This document shows, piece by piece, positions 26,846 to 35,785 of a stretch of 64,000 nt of DNA (the stretch's first letter is position 1; every line of letters begins with the position of its first letter). The notes under the pieces are model-generated. The model was not told the DNA's origin. It saw only the letters and a program-made list of their open reading frames with translations, and searched no databases. Source of the DNA: Thalassobacillus devorans MSP14 (GTDB lineage: Bacteria; Bacillota; Bacilli; Bacillales; Halobacillaceae); the NCBI RefSeq assembly GCF_000496835.1, contig NZ_KI543236.1:1342748-1406747 (forward strand), written 5' to 3'. Made by a program: the position numbers and the translations under genes.

Positions 26846-27868
26846 CTAAATACGCTGTTCTATCCATTCTTTTGTTTTTCCTGATAAAATATATGCTTTT
26901 CCTTCCAATTCCCTGGGCCTGCGAGCGTTCAACATCATCATGGCAATTTTTAATTCATGGTGAACCCCATTGATTCGTTTTACGAGAGCCTTTTTTCCAT
27001 CCTGAACCATTACTTGTAGTAAACCACCTGCCATACCAAACATTTGCGCCCCTAATATCAGGGATTTAGCTCCGTCAAGCCCATTCCGGATTCCTCCAGA
27101 AGCGAATGTATAAGATTCCGGGTATCGGTTTCGAACTTCCAAAATAGAAATCGGGGTAGGAATCCCCCAATTCTCATAGTCTACCAGGGGCTGCTCTCTT
27201 CTTTTGTTTTCCACTTTAGAAAAGTTTGTGCCCCCTCGACCCGCCACATCAATATAGCGTACCCCGATATCCTTTAATGAGGAGGCTGTTTCCATTGAAA
27301 TACCGTACCCTACTTCTTTGACGATGACAGGTACAGAAAGATGGGATACTATCTGCTCCATATTACGTAATCGAGCGCGGAAATCTCTGTCTCCTTCTGG
27401 CATGATCAATTCCTGCATAGTATTCAAATGAATCTGCATTGCATCTGCTTCCAGCATTTCCACTGCCCGCTCCGCATGCTCCAGCGTTGCTTCACTGCCT
27501 AAATTAGCAAAAACGATCCCCTCCGGGTTCGCTTTCCTGACTACTTGGTAACTCTTCATTTCTTCAGAGTTTTTCAAGGCAGACATCTGTGATCCAACAG
27601 CCATAGCAATACCTGTTTCAGCCGCAGCTTCTGCCAGGCCTCTATTGATTTCTTCTGTCTTTTTTCCGCCGCCACCTGTCATGGCATTGACAAAAAGAGG
27701 CGAACTTAATAAAAGTTCGCCTGCTTCCGTGTTCAATTCCAATTCATCCCAGTCTAATGTAGGGATACTTTGATGTACAATTTCTATATCATCAAAATGG
27801 TTGATTTGTTCTCTGGGATGACTGAGTGCATGGCGGATATGATCGATTTTGCGTTTTTCTCTCGACAT
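26846..27868 (-). CDS. fni: Type 2 isopentenyl-diphosphate delta-isomerase
   Basis: An FMN-dependent isomerase (340 residues) interconverting IPP and DMAPP, feeding the HepST chain synthesis. Features: NAMTGGGG, VGSQMSALK, IVKEVGYG, RGGTNFS and ASGGIRNGLD. The ATG at 27868 (MSREKRK) matches the family N-terminus; an upstream TTG at 27886 has no ribosome site. Its start region overlaps the ypfD stop area. Confidence 0.95.
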   Translation of the reverse strand: MSREKRKIDHIRHALSHPREQINHFDDIEIVHQSIPTLDWDELELNTEAGELLLSSPLFVNAMTGGGGKKTEEINRGLAEAAAETGIAMAVGSQMSALKNSEEMKSYQVVRKANPEGIVFANLGSEATLEHAERAVEMLEADAMQIHLNTMQELIMPEGDRDFRARLRNMEQIVSHLSVPVIVKEVGYGISMETASSLKDIGVRYIDVAGRGGTNFSKVENKRREQPLVDYENWGIPTPISILEVRNRYPESYTFASGGIRNGLDGAKSLILGAQMFGMAGGLLQVMVQDGKKALVKRINGVHHELKIAMMMLNARRPRELEGKAYILSGKTKEWIEQRI

Positions 27869-27882
27869 ATCCTTCTCACCAA

Positions 27883-29025
27883 TCAATTTTTATATTTGTC
27901 CAGCTTATCTCCAATCATATCTCCTAATTGGAAGCCAGAATGGTCGTCTTCCTTTTCATATTGTTTCAATTCCTGACGGTCTTCGTCACGCTCAAGCTCT
28001 TTGATGCTTAATGACAGACGCTTAGCTTGTTCATCTACATCAAGAACTTTGACTTTAACTTCCTGCCCGACTTCGAGCACTTCATCCGGAGTGCCGATAT
28101 GACGGCTTGCAATTTGAGAAATATGAACAAGTCCTTCTACTCCAGGGAACACTTCGACGAATGCTCCGAAGTTCACCAGGCGTTTGACCGTCCCCTCCAG
28201 CACTGCTCCACGCTCTACACGTTGTTCCAAATCGTGCCATGGGCCAGGCTGTGTTTCTTTATAAGATAGAGAAATACGTTCGTTGTCTCTGTCCACAGAA
28301 AGAACCTTCACTTCAATCTTTTGACCTTCCTCGACTACATCAGAAGCCTTTTCCACGTGTTCATGGGAAAGCTGGGAGATATGAACCAGTCCATCGATAC
28401 CGCCAAGATTTACAAATGCACCAAAATCAGTGATGCGCTGTACGGTACCTTCAATCACCTGACCTTCTTCCAGTGAATTTAAGACTTCCTGTTTCTTTGT
28501 GGATTCTTCTGCCTCCACCACAGCACGGTGGGATAAGATTACACGGTTTTGTTCGCGGTCGAGTTCTACTACTTTTAATGTCAAAGGTTTTCCTTTATAT
28601 TCATCAAAGTTTTCTACATAATAAGTTTCTACCAAAGAAGCGGGAATGAAGCCGCGCAGGCCGACGTCTACTACAAGTCCACCTTTGACGATATCTTTTA
28701 CTTCTGCTTCAAAAACTTCTCCGCTCTCATATTTCTGTTCTAATTCTTCCCAAGCTTTGTCAGCATCAACCGCACGTTTGGAAAGTACGATTTCATCATC
28801 TTCTACCTTCTTGACTTGAAGCTTGATTTCATCGCCTTCACTGACTACATCGGATGCTTTCTCTACATGAAGGCTGGAAAGTTCACTGATTGGAACAATC
28901 CCCTCTACTTTATAACCGACATCAACAAGGACTTGCTTTTCTTCGACTTTCACTACCTTTCCTGTAACAATGTCGCCAGTAGAGAATTCTTGCATTCCTG
29001 TAACTTCTTGATTCATTTCATCCAT
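27883..29025 (-). CDS. ypfD: S1 RNA-binding domain protein YpfD
   Basis: A 380-residue protein made of four S1 domains; recognisable starts are GDIVTGKVVKVEEKQVLVDVG, VKDIVKGGLVVDVG, GTVQRITDFGAFVNLGG and GTVKRLVNFGAFVEV. It corresponds to the non-essential ribosomal protein S1 homologue of Bacillus. Downstream of cmk and plsC, with a strong GAAGGAGGT site. Confidence 0.94.
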   Translation of the reverse strand: MDEMNQEVTGMQEFSTGDIVTGKVVKVEEKQVLVDVGYKVEGIVPISELSSLHVEKASDVVSEGDEIKLQVKKVEDDEIVLSKRAVDADKAWEELEQKYESGEVFEAEVKDIVKGGLVVDVGLRGFIPASLVETYYVENFDEYKGKPLTLKVVELDREQNRVILSHRAVVEAEESTKKQEVLNSLEEGQVIEGTVQRITDFGAFVNLGGIDGLVHISQLSHEHVEKASDVVEEGQKIEVKVLSVDRDNERISLSYKETQPGPWHDLEQRVERGAVLEGTVKRLVNFGAFVEVFPGVEGLVHISQIASRHIGTPDEVLEVGQEVKVKVLDVDEQAKRLSLSIKELERDEDRQELKQYEKEDDHSGFQLGDMIGDKLDKYKN

Positions 29026-29115
29026 ACCAAGCTACCTCCTTCAAAATCCGACACTACTTCACTTCAGAATGTCCTTTTGTCTAACTTCTAATATTTATAA
29101 GAATTTGTCAAGTAA

Positions 29116-29706
29116 TTAACCATTCATTTTTGGGTTTTTTGCTAATTTTTCGATTTCTTTCATTATCATATCAGTAGTTTCTCGGGCTGAAGCTTTATTC
29201 TCCCGATAACTGGACATATCAATCGGTTCTCCATATACTACCCACAACCGTTTGAAAGGTTTATATGGGCCGATGATTGCACATGGTACAATCCATGCGT
29301 CAGAACGAAGTGCAAAGAAACCAGCGCCTGCTAACCCCTGTCCTACTTCGCCAGTTTTACTCCTTGTCCCTTCTGGAAAAAGACCCAGGGTTTCATTTTC
29401 TTCGAGAATCTTCAATCCGCCTCTCAATGCATTCCGGTCTTTCATCCCGCGCTTTACTGGGAATGCATGAACTTTATGAAGTATTTTCCCAAAAAATTTG
29501 TTTTTGAAAAGTTCTTCTTTTGCCATGAAATGAATGTTCCTTCCACTGGTAATGCCAACCACCGGTGGATCCAGGTTAGATATATGATTGGAACAGATAA
29601 TCACGGGTCCCTCTTTTGGTATATTGTTTTTACCAATGACCTTGATGCGGTAGAGAGGGTATAAAATAACTGTGAATAAAAACTTCCCCACCTTATACAG
29701 ATTCAT
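29116..29706 (-). CDS. plsC: 1-acyl-sn-glycerol-3-phosphate acyltransferase
   Basis: A 196-residue PlsC-type acyltransferase adding the second acyl chain to make phosphatidic acid. The catalytic NHxxxxD is N40-H41-I-S-N-L-D46, and the substrate motif FPEGTRS is at 110-116. An N-terminal hydrophobic segment anchors it. It is inserted between cmk and ypfD, where B. subtilis lacks it though several relatives have it. Confidence 0.93.
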   Translation of the reverse strand: MNLYKVGKFLFTVILYPLYRIKVIGKNNIPKEGPVIICSNHISNLDPPVVGITSGRNIHFMAKEELFKNKFFGKILHKVHAFPVKRGMKDRNALRGGLKILEENETLGLFPEGTRSKTGEVGQGLAGAGFFALRSDAWIVPCAIIGPYKPFKRLWVVYGEPIDMSSYRENKASARETTDMIMKEIEKLAKNPKMNG

Positions 29707-29718
29707 ATCACTTACTCC

Positions 29719-30396
29719 TTAACCATTATTTTTAACTACTGCTATTATTCGCTCGACCACTTCATTGATCCCCAAAGAAGTGGTATCTATTTCTACTGCA
29801 TCGTCTGCTTTTACGAGCGGGGCAACTTCCCGCTTTGAATCGATTTCATCCCGTCTTCTTATTTCGTTCTTTAACTCTTCTAAATCAGAAGTAAAACCTT
29901 TTTCCAAATTCTCTTTATGTCTTCTTTCCGCTCGTTCTTCAACAGATGCAATCATGAAAATCTTCACTTCAGCATCTGGTATCACATGGGTCCCTATGTC
30001 TCTGCCGTCCATGACGACACCACGTTTATTTGCCAGTTGCTGCTGTCGCTGTACCATCTCCTCGCGCACTTTCCTATGTTTAGCGACAATTGACACCTGA
30101 TTCGTCACTTCCTGTGTACGGATCGCCTGGGTAACATCTGCATCGTTGACATATACATGCTGTCCGTCCTGTTCCATTTTCAATAATATGTCACAGTCGG
30201 TTAATAATTGATGTACACTTCCCTCATCCTCCAGGTTAAGCCCTTTTTGCAACGCACACCAGGTCAGAGCACGATACATCGCTCCAGTATCGATATATAC
30301 ATATCCAAGTTGATGGGCGACTTTTTTTGCAACAGTACTTTTACCGGCAGCGGCAGGTCCATCTATTGCTATCGCTATTTGCTTCTCCAAATCCAT
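29719..30396 (-). CDS. cmk: Cytidylate kinase
   Basis: A 225-residue CMP/dCMP kinase. P-loop GPAAAGKST (13-21), DTGAMYRA, and DGRDIGTHV are intact. First gene of cmk-plsC-ypfD-fni. Confidence 0.97.
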   Translation of the reverse strand: MDLEKQIAIAIDGPAAAGKSTVAKKVAHQLGYVYIDTGAMYRALTWCALQKGLNLEDEGSVHQLLTDCDILLKMEQDGQHVYVNDADVTQAIRTQEVTNQVSIVAKHRKVREEMVQRQQQLANKRGVVMDGRDIGTHVIPDAEVKIFMIASVEERAERRHKENLEKGFTSDLEELKNEIRRRDEIDSKREVAPLVKADDAVEIDTTSLGINEVVERIIAVVKNNG

Positions 30397-30432
30397 TCAC
30401 CACTTTCCAACAATTATGCTCCCCGGCTACAA

Positions 30433-30470
30433 GGAAAAAAGACGCCTTTCTGGTCCAAGAAAGCGCGCCC
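30433..30470 (-). terminator. Terminator downstream of motI
   Basis: Minus-strand CGC-G-CTTTCT pairs with AGAAAGGCG (one bulged base) around TGGACC, followed by TCTTTTTT. Outer TCAAGG-like pairing (CAAGGA/TCCTTG) extends it. It lies some 290 bases after the motI stop and just before cmk. Confidence 0.65.
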
Positions 30471-30475
30471 TTCCT

Positions 30476-30756
30476 ATATATCTCCTTGCAACCTATCTTT
30501 TAGTTGTATTTTTTACGCTTTTTTATAAGTTAAACTATTCACTTTCTACCTCAAAATCATAACATAAACCTGGTTTAAAAATCTATGGAATTTGTATGTT
30601 ACCTTAAGTGTAAAACCATCATGATCAGGAATGTGCAACAAATTTCATATCATTCCCGCATGCAGTAATTGTTATTGGTAACAGACAAGTAACAACCTCT
30701 TGGGCCCAAGCGTATATTTCACTTGCTTCATTATTTTATGAAGTATGGAGAAACAT
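30476..30756. other. Intergenic region between cmk and motI
   Basis: No gene is supported. B. subtilis has the tiny ypfB here, but I find no equivalent frame. A perfect 12-base palindrome CTTGGGCCCAAG lies at 30699-30710, and a TTATGTTATGAT stretch on the minus strand near 30560 may be the cmk -10 region. Confidence 0.5.
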
Positions 30757-31422
30757 TTATTGAATTCCTCTTCTCCGCATATATAACTGACGTTCGAAGC
30801 AAAATTGAATTATCGTTTGTCTCTGGTGTTCCGTAATATTGGTGAATTCAATGGATGCACTCTCTCTATTCACTCCTTTATTATTAAAAATGCGAATCAC
30901 CGTGCCTTCTGCTTCTACATATCGTATTTCCCCGGAATTCATCGGAAATACAAGCATCAGATTCAGATTTTCCTGATGCTTGACCTGATGACTTTCCGGT
31001 AACACGATAGCAGCACCCCCGCCGCTTATATCCAAGGTAACCGTAGTGAAAGGCGTTACATCCCGCTGAGTGCTAAGTACAGCGACATCTACAGCTGTTT
31101 CGACCCTTACATATTTTCTCCTTTGAATCCTGATGGTCTCGCTCTCTTTAGGAAAATAGAATACCAACACTGGAATTTTTAATTTTTTCCGGGCTAAAAC
31201 AGAGGTTTCAAATAGGTAAACGGACTGATCTTTACCAACGAAACTCAGTTTAAATTGGGTGCCTTCCAGAAAGATTCCGGTTTTCCGTGTCTTTTCACCG
31301 ACAGGATAAGTCAGGAAAAGGTAATCATCTTTTTTATCGACAATTTTACTTTTAAATAATTCATCATGAGCACAATCTGTATGTATCAGTTCAAGTGAAA
31401 CGGGAGCACCTATTTCTACCAC
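30757..31422 (-). CDS. motI: c-di-GMP-responsive flagellar brake MotI (YpfA)
   Basis: A 221-residue protein with an N-terminal YcgR-like domain and a C-terminal PilZ domain. The c-di-GMP motifs are R101-R-K-Y-V-R106 and D131-I-S-G-G-G136. In B. subtilis the protein (YpfA/DgrA/MotI) binds c-di-GMP and disengages the MotA stator. No motility genes lie in the window. Start is GTG at 31422 with a weak AAGTGA site. Confidence 0.9.
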   Translation of the reverse strand: MVEIGAPVSLELIHTDCAHDELFKSKIVDKKDDYLFLTYPVGEKTRKTGIFLEGTQFKLSFVGKDQSVYLFETSVLARKKLKIPVLVFYFPKESETIRIQRRKYVRVETAVDVAVLSTQRDVTPFTTVTLDISGGGAAIVLPESHQVKHQENLNLMLVFPMNSGEIRYVEAEGTVIRIFNNKGVNRESASIEFTNITEHQRQTIIQFCFERQLYMRRRGIQ

Positions 31423-31476
31423 GCAATCACTTCTTTCTTACCAGGATTTTTGTCTATGTAATTATCTCAAAATAAT

Positions 31477-31509
31477 TAAAAATTGGAAAGGTGGAACCTC
31501 CACCTTTCC
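31477..31509 (-). terminator. Terminator of sleB-ypeB
   Basis: Perfect ten-base stem GGAAAGGTGG/CCACCTTTCC directly after the ypeB stop, followed on the minus strand by AATTTTTAATT. Confidence 0.9.
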
Positions 31510-31511
31510 TG

Positions 31512-32855
31512 TTAAACTGCTCGTGAAAATTTGATTTCCGTAGCCTTCAATCGCTCAACTTTTTCTTCTGTCCCATCTTCAGCGTTTATAAATATCCGGT
31601 AGGTATTATTACCTAAAGTACCCAGAAACTCATACGTCAACACTTCTTCTGCAAGATCATTTTCAATGATCGCCATATGCTGCTCCTGAATCTTCACTTC
31701 CGGATTAACACTGGATCTCGCTTCTTCTTCCGAAATAGCAGGTTCTTTGATTTCACGCTTCTGATGGTTCATGAAGTAATCTTTCGCCGACATTCCCAGC
31801 ATATCACCATTATCCAAAGCAATTTTCATCTGAATGGCATCCGGATAAATTCGCACCCCATTTTGTGTAGCGACAAACGAATATACCCCTTCTTTCTCGT
31901 ATTGACTGCTTTGAATCAGTTCATGATCCGGAAATTCAAAGGATTTTAAGTATTCATTCGCCTTCAGCGCCCCTTCATGGAGACTGATTTTCGCTTCCTG
32001 AACAGGTCTTTCGACCATCACTGTCAAAGGATGACCTCCTACTTCCGAAAGGTCAGCATAGCCGTTTTTATCCCCCTGTTGATAAGATGCCATATAGGTT
32101 TGGACATCTGCTCCTTTACCTGATTTAGTAATATTTAGCTTCTGATCACCTTTTATATTGAAAATCTCTTTTGCTATTTCCCGGGCTTGCTGTTCGGTGA
32201 TTTTCTCTCCGTCCAGTCCCTTGAATTCATGATTTTCATCAGCTATTCCGATAATATTGCTGCTATTATTCTCTTCTCCAAAACCTGCAACGCTTTTTTC
32301 TACTGTCTTGAATCCATCTATGATCGTGTTGTCTCCCTGCGAATCATTAGTAGCTAAAGCTAGCTGGACATCCATCCAGCGGAGGTTTTCTTCCAATACA
32401 GTGTGTTGGACTTTACGAAGTTCATCTTTTATTGTTCCGCTTTGTTTATACAGTTTTTCCAGCATTTTTACTTCTTTATCAGAAAGTGGCTTTTTATTCA
32501 GGTCACGGATTGCTGTTTTATAGCTGAAATCACCAATATCATGTAAAAATTCTTCTGTTTTATTGAAAGGGAGCAACGTCAATGGCAACTGGCCAACATC
32601 TGCCTGGGCCTCCGATGTCAATCTCCATATTTGAGCGAGTTCAGGTGAAAGACGTTTCTGTGTATTCATGGCTAAGACATTTCCGATTTTATCATGCAGT
32701 AAATCTGTATGATAAGTAAGATCATGAAACGCCCGCTGATAACTGTTTTCAGCCTGGATCAATACCGCATTTTTATCCTGATGTTCTTTGTAGCCCCATA
32801 CTCCTGTTCCTACTACTCCAATAACTAACAACGTAATTAATATCCATCTTTTCAT
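31512..32855 (-). CDS. ypeB: Germination protein YpeB
   Basis: A 447-residue spore protein with an N-terminal membrane anchor (4-21), a helical domain and repeated PepSY-type domains in the C-terminal half (EKITEQQAREIAKEIF, REIKEPAISEEEARSSV). YpeB is required for SleB localisation and stability in the spore; the two genes are paired here, 13 bases apart, as elsewhere in Bacillus. Confidence 0.96.
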   Translation of the reverse strand: MKRWILITLLVIGVVGTGVWGYKEHQDKNAVLIQAENSYQRAFHDLTYHTDLLHDKIGNVLAMNTQKRLSPELAQIWRLTSEAQADVGQLPLTLLPFNKTEEFLHDIGDFSYKTAIRDLNKKPLSDKEVKMLEKLYKQSGTIKDELRKVQHTVLEENLRWMDVQLALATNDSQGDNTIIDGFKTVEKSVAGFGEENNSSNIIGIADENHEFKGLDGEKITEQQAREIAKEIFNIKGDQKLNITKSGKGADVQTYMASYQQGDKNGYADLSEVGGHPLTVMVERPVQEAKISLHEGALKANEYLKSFEFPDHELIQSSQYEKEGVYSFVATQNGVRIYPDAIQMKIALDNGDMLGMSAKDYFMNHQKREIKEPAISEEEARSSVNPEVKIQEQHMAIIENDLAEEVLTYEFLGTLGNNTYRIFINAEDGTEEKVERLKATEIKFSRAV

Positions 32856-32868
32856 ATAATCTCACCAC

Positions 32869-33711
32869 CTATTTTGCGAAAATATGTTTCCCGATTTTTT
32901 TGATTTGAGGTCTGCTCCATATCCATCCAGAAGTGGCAGTATCAGGGTTGAAATAATAAATCGCCTCACCAGATGGATCCCAACCATTAACCGCATCCAT
33001 GACCGCCCGCTTAGCTGTCTCATTGGGGGTTAGCCATATTTGTCCATCTGCAACAGCGGTAAATGCTCTAGGTTCAAAAATTACACCTGCGACTGTATTT
33101 GGGAAGGTTGAACTGTTGACCCGGTTTAAGATTACCGCTGCAACCGCTACCTGGCCGACGTAAGGTTCTCCTCGCGCTTCACCATAGACAGCATTAGCCA
33201 TCAATTGAATGTCATTTTGGGAGAACCCATTTGGAACATTCACAGCAGTATTACTAGGGCCTTCAGCTTTTTGCTGATTTTCCTGTTGTTTCTGCGACTG
33301 TTTTTGTGGCTGTTTTTTCACTTGTTGTTCTTTAGGGACACCGCCATAATAAGAAAAGTCTCTTCCTTGCCTTATTTGCTCTTTGACAAAACCTTCATCA
33401 TACTGAGTGGCGTTCACTAGTTTTTGTTTTGTTGACTGACCTGCCAATCCATCAATTTCCATGCCGAACTCATATTGGAAATTCCGCAGCGCCCAGTAGG
33501 TTCCCCACCCGAATACACCATCAATATTTCCATTGTAAAAACCCAGATACTGGAGCCTGGCCTGCAGCTCGATAACATCGTCCCCAACTGCCCCCTGCTG
33601 AATCACTTGATTGGAAAAGGCTTTTACTGGTTCAGTTGGAAAGGCTGTCACTATTCCTCCTGCCAATAGTACCGATAAAGCTGTATAAAAAATAGACCGC
33701 TTTATGATCAT
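32869..33711 (-). CDS. sleB: Spore cortex-lytic enzyme SleB
   Basis: A 280-residue lytic transglycosylase that degrades muramic-delta-lactam cortex at germination. Signal peptide at 1-30, peptidoglycan-binding domain at about 36-100 (QQGAVGDDVIELQARLQYLGFYNG), a Lys/Gln-rich linker at 126-150, and the C-terminal Hydrolase_2 domain with the catalytic Glu178 in NAVYGEARGEP. Start ATG is rather far from AGGAGGCG but is the only one that gives the signal peptide. Confidence 0.96.
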   Translation of the reverse strand: MIIKRSIFYTALSVLLAGGIVTAFPTEPVKAFSNQVIQQGAVGDDVIELQARLQYLGFYNGNIDGVFGWGTYWALRNFQYEFGMEIDGLAGQSTKQKLVNATQYDEGFVKEQIRQGRDFSYYGGVPKEQQVKKQPQKQSQKQQENQQKAEGPSNTAVNVPNGFSQNDIQLMANAVYGEARGEPYVGQVAVAAVILNRVNSSTFPNTVAGVIFEPRAFTAVADGQIWLTPNETAKRAVMDAVNGWDPSGEAIYYFNPDTATSGWIWSRPQIKKIGKHIFAK

Positions 33712-33734
33712 TACTCATTCTCGCCTCCTGGACT

Positions 33735-33791
33735 GATTTATTCATTAATGCTATTGATATCTTTTGAATCTAGTCAGGATTTATTCATTAA
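33735..33791 (-). repeat. Two direct 14-base repeats upstream of sleB
   Basis: GATTTATTCATTAA occurs at 33735-33748 and again at 33778-33791. Read on the minus strand each holds TGAATA, the sigma-G -35 hexamer, but I find no convincing CATnnTA -10 after either. Possible promoter or operator remnant. Confidence 0.35.
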
Positions 33792-33924
33792 AATAACGCC
33801 AGTGCTAACATCTTACATATCTGTCAGATACCGTGATGCTGCCTTGAAAAGAAAATAATTCGTTTATCACTTGTATCAATTCCTTATCATAACCATTGCC
33901 TCTCTCCCCCGAAAAATTCGTGGA

Positions 33925-33960
33925 AAAATAAAAATCATGCCTGCATAGACATGATTTTTT
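33925..33960 (-). terminator. Terminator of prsW
   Basis: AAAATCATG (33931-33939) pairs with CATGATTTT (33950-33958), T tracts on both strands, eight bases after the prsW stop. Confidence 0.85.
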
Positions 33961-33967
33961 CAACTTT

Positions 33968-34636
33968 CTATTCAGCTTTTGTATGGACATTGGGATAATT
34001 ATGGTTAGCCAGATTGATCTTCCTTATCCCGATATACCAAAGAACTGCCATAAAAGGAATCATCAGATAAATCCAGGCATTGGCAGTGGTGGAAAGGATC
34101 ATATCATATAATCCATGTAAACCAACCGGTATCAATAAAGCTAGCAAGAGGCACAATTTTTTATAATAGGTGTTAAACTTAGCTTTTCCAATATAATATC
34201 CCATTAATATGCCGAACAATGCATGAGAGGATACTGGGAATACCGCCCTCCCCCATGCATATTGAGTACCGTTCGCTAAAAGATAGATGATATTTTCTAC
34301 CGTAGCGAACCCAAGGCTGATTGCGACCCCATAAATGATGCCGTCATAAGGATGGTCGAATTCTCTATGTTGATAGACAGCAAATAAAAAAATGAACCAT
34401 TTTATAAATTCCTCCAGCAGCCCTGCTAGTATAAATGACTGGGAATACGGGGATTGCAAGAGTCCTTCTACTTGAAAAGCATATTGTATAAACATGATCG
34501 GGAGCACCAGAAGCGCTCCCAGCATGAAAGTACGGAATATCAATGGGAGCGGCTCTAATTCTATCCTTTTATTAAAATAAACGAATGTCATAATGGCTGC
34601 CACCGGGGCAATAGCCAGTGTAAACAGGGATATCAT
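33968..34636 (-). CDS. prsW: Site-1 protease PrsW
   Basis: A 222-residue polytopic membrane protease of the PrsW family (glutamic-type, related to CAAX proteases). The catalytic pair is E75-E76 in AGLLEEFIKW, with further motifs HREFDHPYDGIIYGVAISLGFA and SSHALFG and HGLYDM. In B. subtilis PrsW makes the first cut of anti-sigma RsiW. sigW/rsiW are not in this window. The ATG at 34636 follows GAGGAG by seven bases. Confidence 0.92.
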   Translation of the reverse strand: MISLFTLAIAPVAAIMTFVYFNKRIELEPLPLIFRTFMLGALLVLPIMFIQYAFQVEGLLQSPYSQSFILAGLLEEFIKWFIFLFAVYQHREFDHPYDGIIYGVAISLGFATVENIIYLLANGTQYAWGRAVFPVSSHALFGILMGYYIGKAKFNTYYKKLCLLLALLIPVGLHGLYDMILSTTANAWIYLMIPFMAVLWYIGIRKINLANHNYPNVHTKAE

Positions 34637-34723
34637 CGATAGCTCCTCACTTTCCATCCAGGTGATTTAATCGTATCATGGAAAGGAAAGAAACGGAACA
34701 TTAGAAAAAGCAGGTGATTAAAT

Positions 34724-35695
34724 ATGAAACGGATTATGATAATCCATACAGGCGGAACGATTTCGATGAAAGAAAATAAAGCGACAGGAGAAGTCAATAC
34801 TGATGGCCGTCATCCCTTACAGGAACTTAATGATATGCTGGGGAATGTAGCTGAAATCGAGGATGAGGTGCTTTTCTATATCCCTTCCCCTCATATGACA
34901 CCCATACACATGCTGCAACTGGGAAGAAGGATTCATGAAAAGCTTGCTTCTAAGGAAATTGATGGGATTGTCGTCACCCATGGTACAGACACCTTAGAGG
35001 AAACCGCATATTTTTTAGATCTGTTCCTGCAGACAAGAAGACCTGTAGTGATGACAGGAGCAATGCGCTCCAGTAATGAAATCGGTGCCGATGGTCTTTA
35101 TAATTTGTTGACTGCTATTCGCGTCGCAACCTGCGATGAGGCGCAGGACAAAGGTGTGCTGGTAGTTATGAACGATGAAATCCACACCGCAAAGAATGTC
35201 ACGAAAACTTCTACCAGTAATGTAGCGACTTTCCAAAGCCCTCAATACGGTCCAATTGGTATAACCACAAAACGTGATGTCTTTTTTCATCATAAACTGA
35301 GCAGACGTGATTCTTATCCAATTCAGCAGCTAAGCAAAAATGTAGCCCTGGTCAAAGCCTACGCAGGTATGGATGGTACGATGTTCGATGCATTACGTGA
35401 GACGGATATTGATGGGCTTGTCATAGAAGCTCTCGGGCAAGGAAATCTTCCCCCAGCCACAGTGGACTCCATAAAAAAACTGTTGGAAATGAATATTCCG
35501 ATTGTCCTCGTTTCCCGCTGCTATCAGGGTATCGTGCAGGACACTTATGCTTATGAAGGTGGAGGAAGAAAATTACGAGAAGCAGGCATTATTTTTGCTA
35601 ACGGATTAACAGGTCCTAAGGCAAGAATCAAGCTTATGATCGCGCTCGAAATGACGAATAACCCAACTGAACTGGCCCCCATGTTTGATTACTGA
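34724..35695 (+). CDS. ansA: L-asparaginase, type I
   Basis: A 323-residue cytoplasmic asparaginase, hydrolysing asparagine to aspartate and ammonia. The first catalytic threonine is in HTGGT (8-12) and the second in HGTDT (86-90), with GAMR following. No export signal. It stands alone on the plus strand, without ansB or ansR, between prsW and ypdA; in B. subtilis ansAB is elsewhere. Confidence 0.94.
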   Translation: MKRIMIIHTGGTISMKENKATGEVNTDGRHPLQELNDMLGNVAEIEDEVLFYIPSPHMTPIHMLQLGRRIHEKLASKEIDGIVVTHGTDTLEETAYFLDLFLQTRRPVVMTGAMRSSNEIGADGLYNLLTAIRVATCDEAQDKGVLVVMNDEIHTAKNVTKTSTSNVATFQSPQYGPIGITTKRDVFFHHKLSRRDSYPIQQLSKNVALVKAYAGMDGTMFDALRETDIDGLVIEALGQGNLPPATVDSIKKLLEMNIPIVLVSRCYQGIVQDTYAYEGGGRKLREAGIIFANGLTGPKARIKLMIALEMTNNPTELAPMFDY

Positions 35696-35734
35696 TTAAA
35701 GCTTTTTCAGGTCCTGGGAAACAGTCACTGAAAC

Positions 35735-35785
35735 GAAAGAAGAGGCTGGATTTTATAGAAAAAACCAGCCTCTTCTTCTATTTTT
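35735..35785. terminator. Bidirectional terminator of ansA and ypdA
   Basis: GAAGAGGCTGG (35739-35749) pairs with CCAGCCTCTTC (35765-35775). A T-rich tail follows on the plus strand, and the minus strand side overlaps the ypdA stop. Confidence 0.85.

Noticed and set aside
33805..33990. A minus-strand 61-codon frame between sleB and prsW
   Set aside because: It starts inside prsW and passes through the prsW terminator; no credible internal start, although its tail (after 33900) reads like plausible protein.
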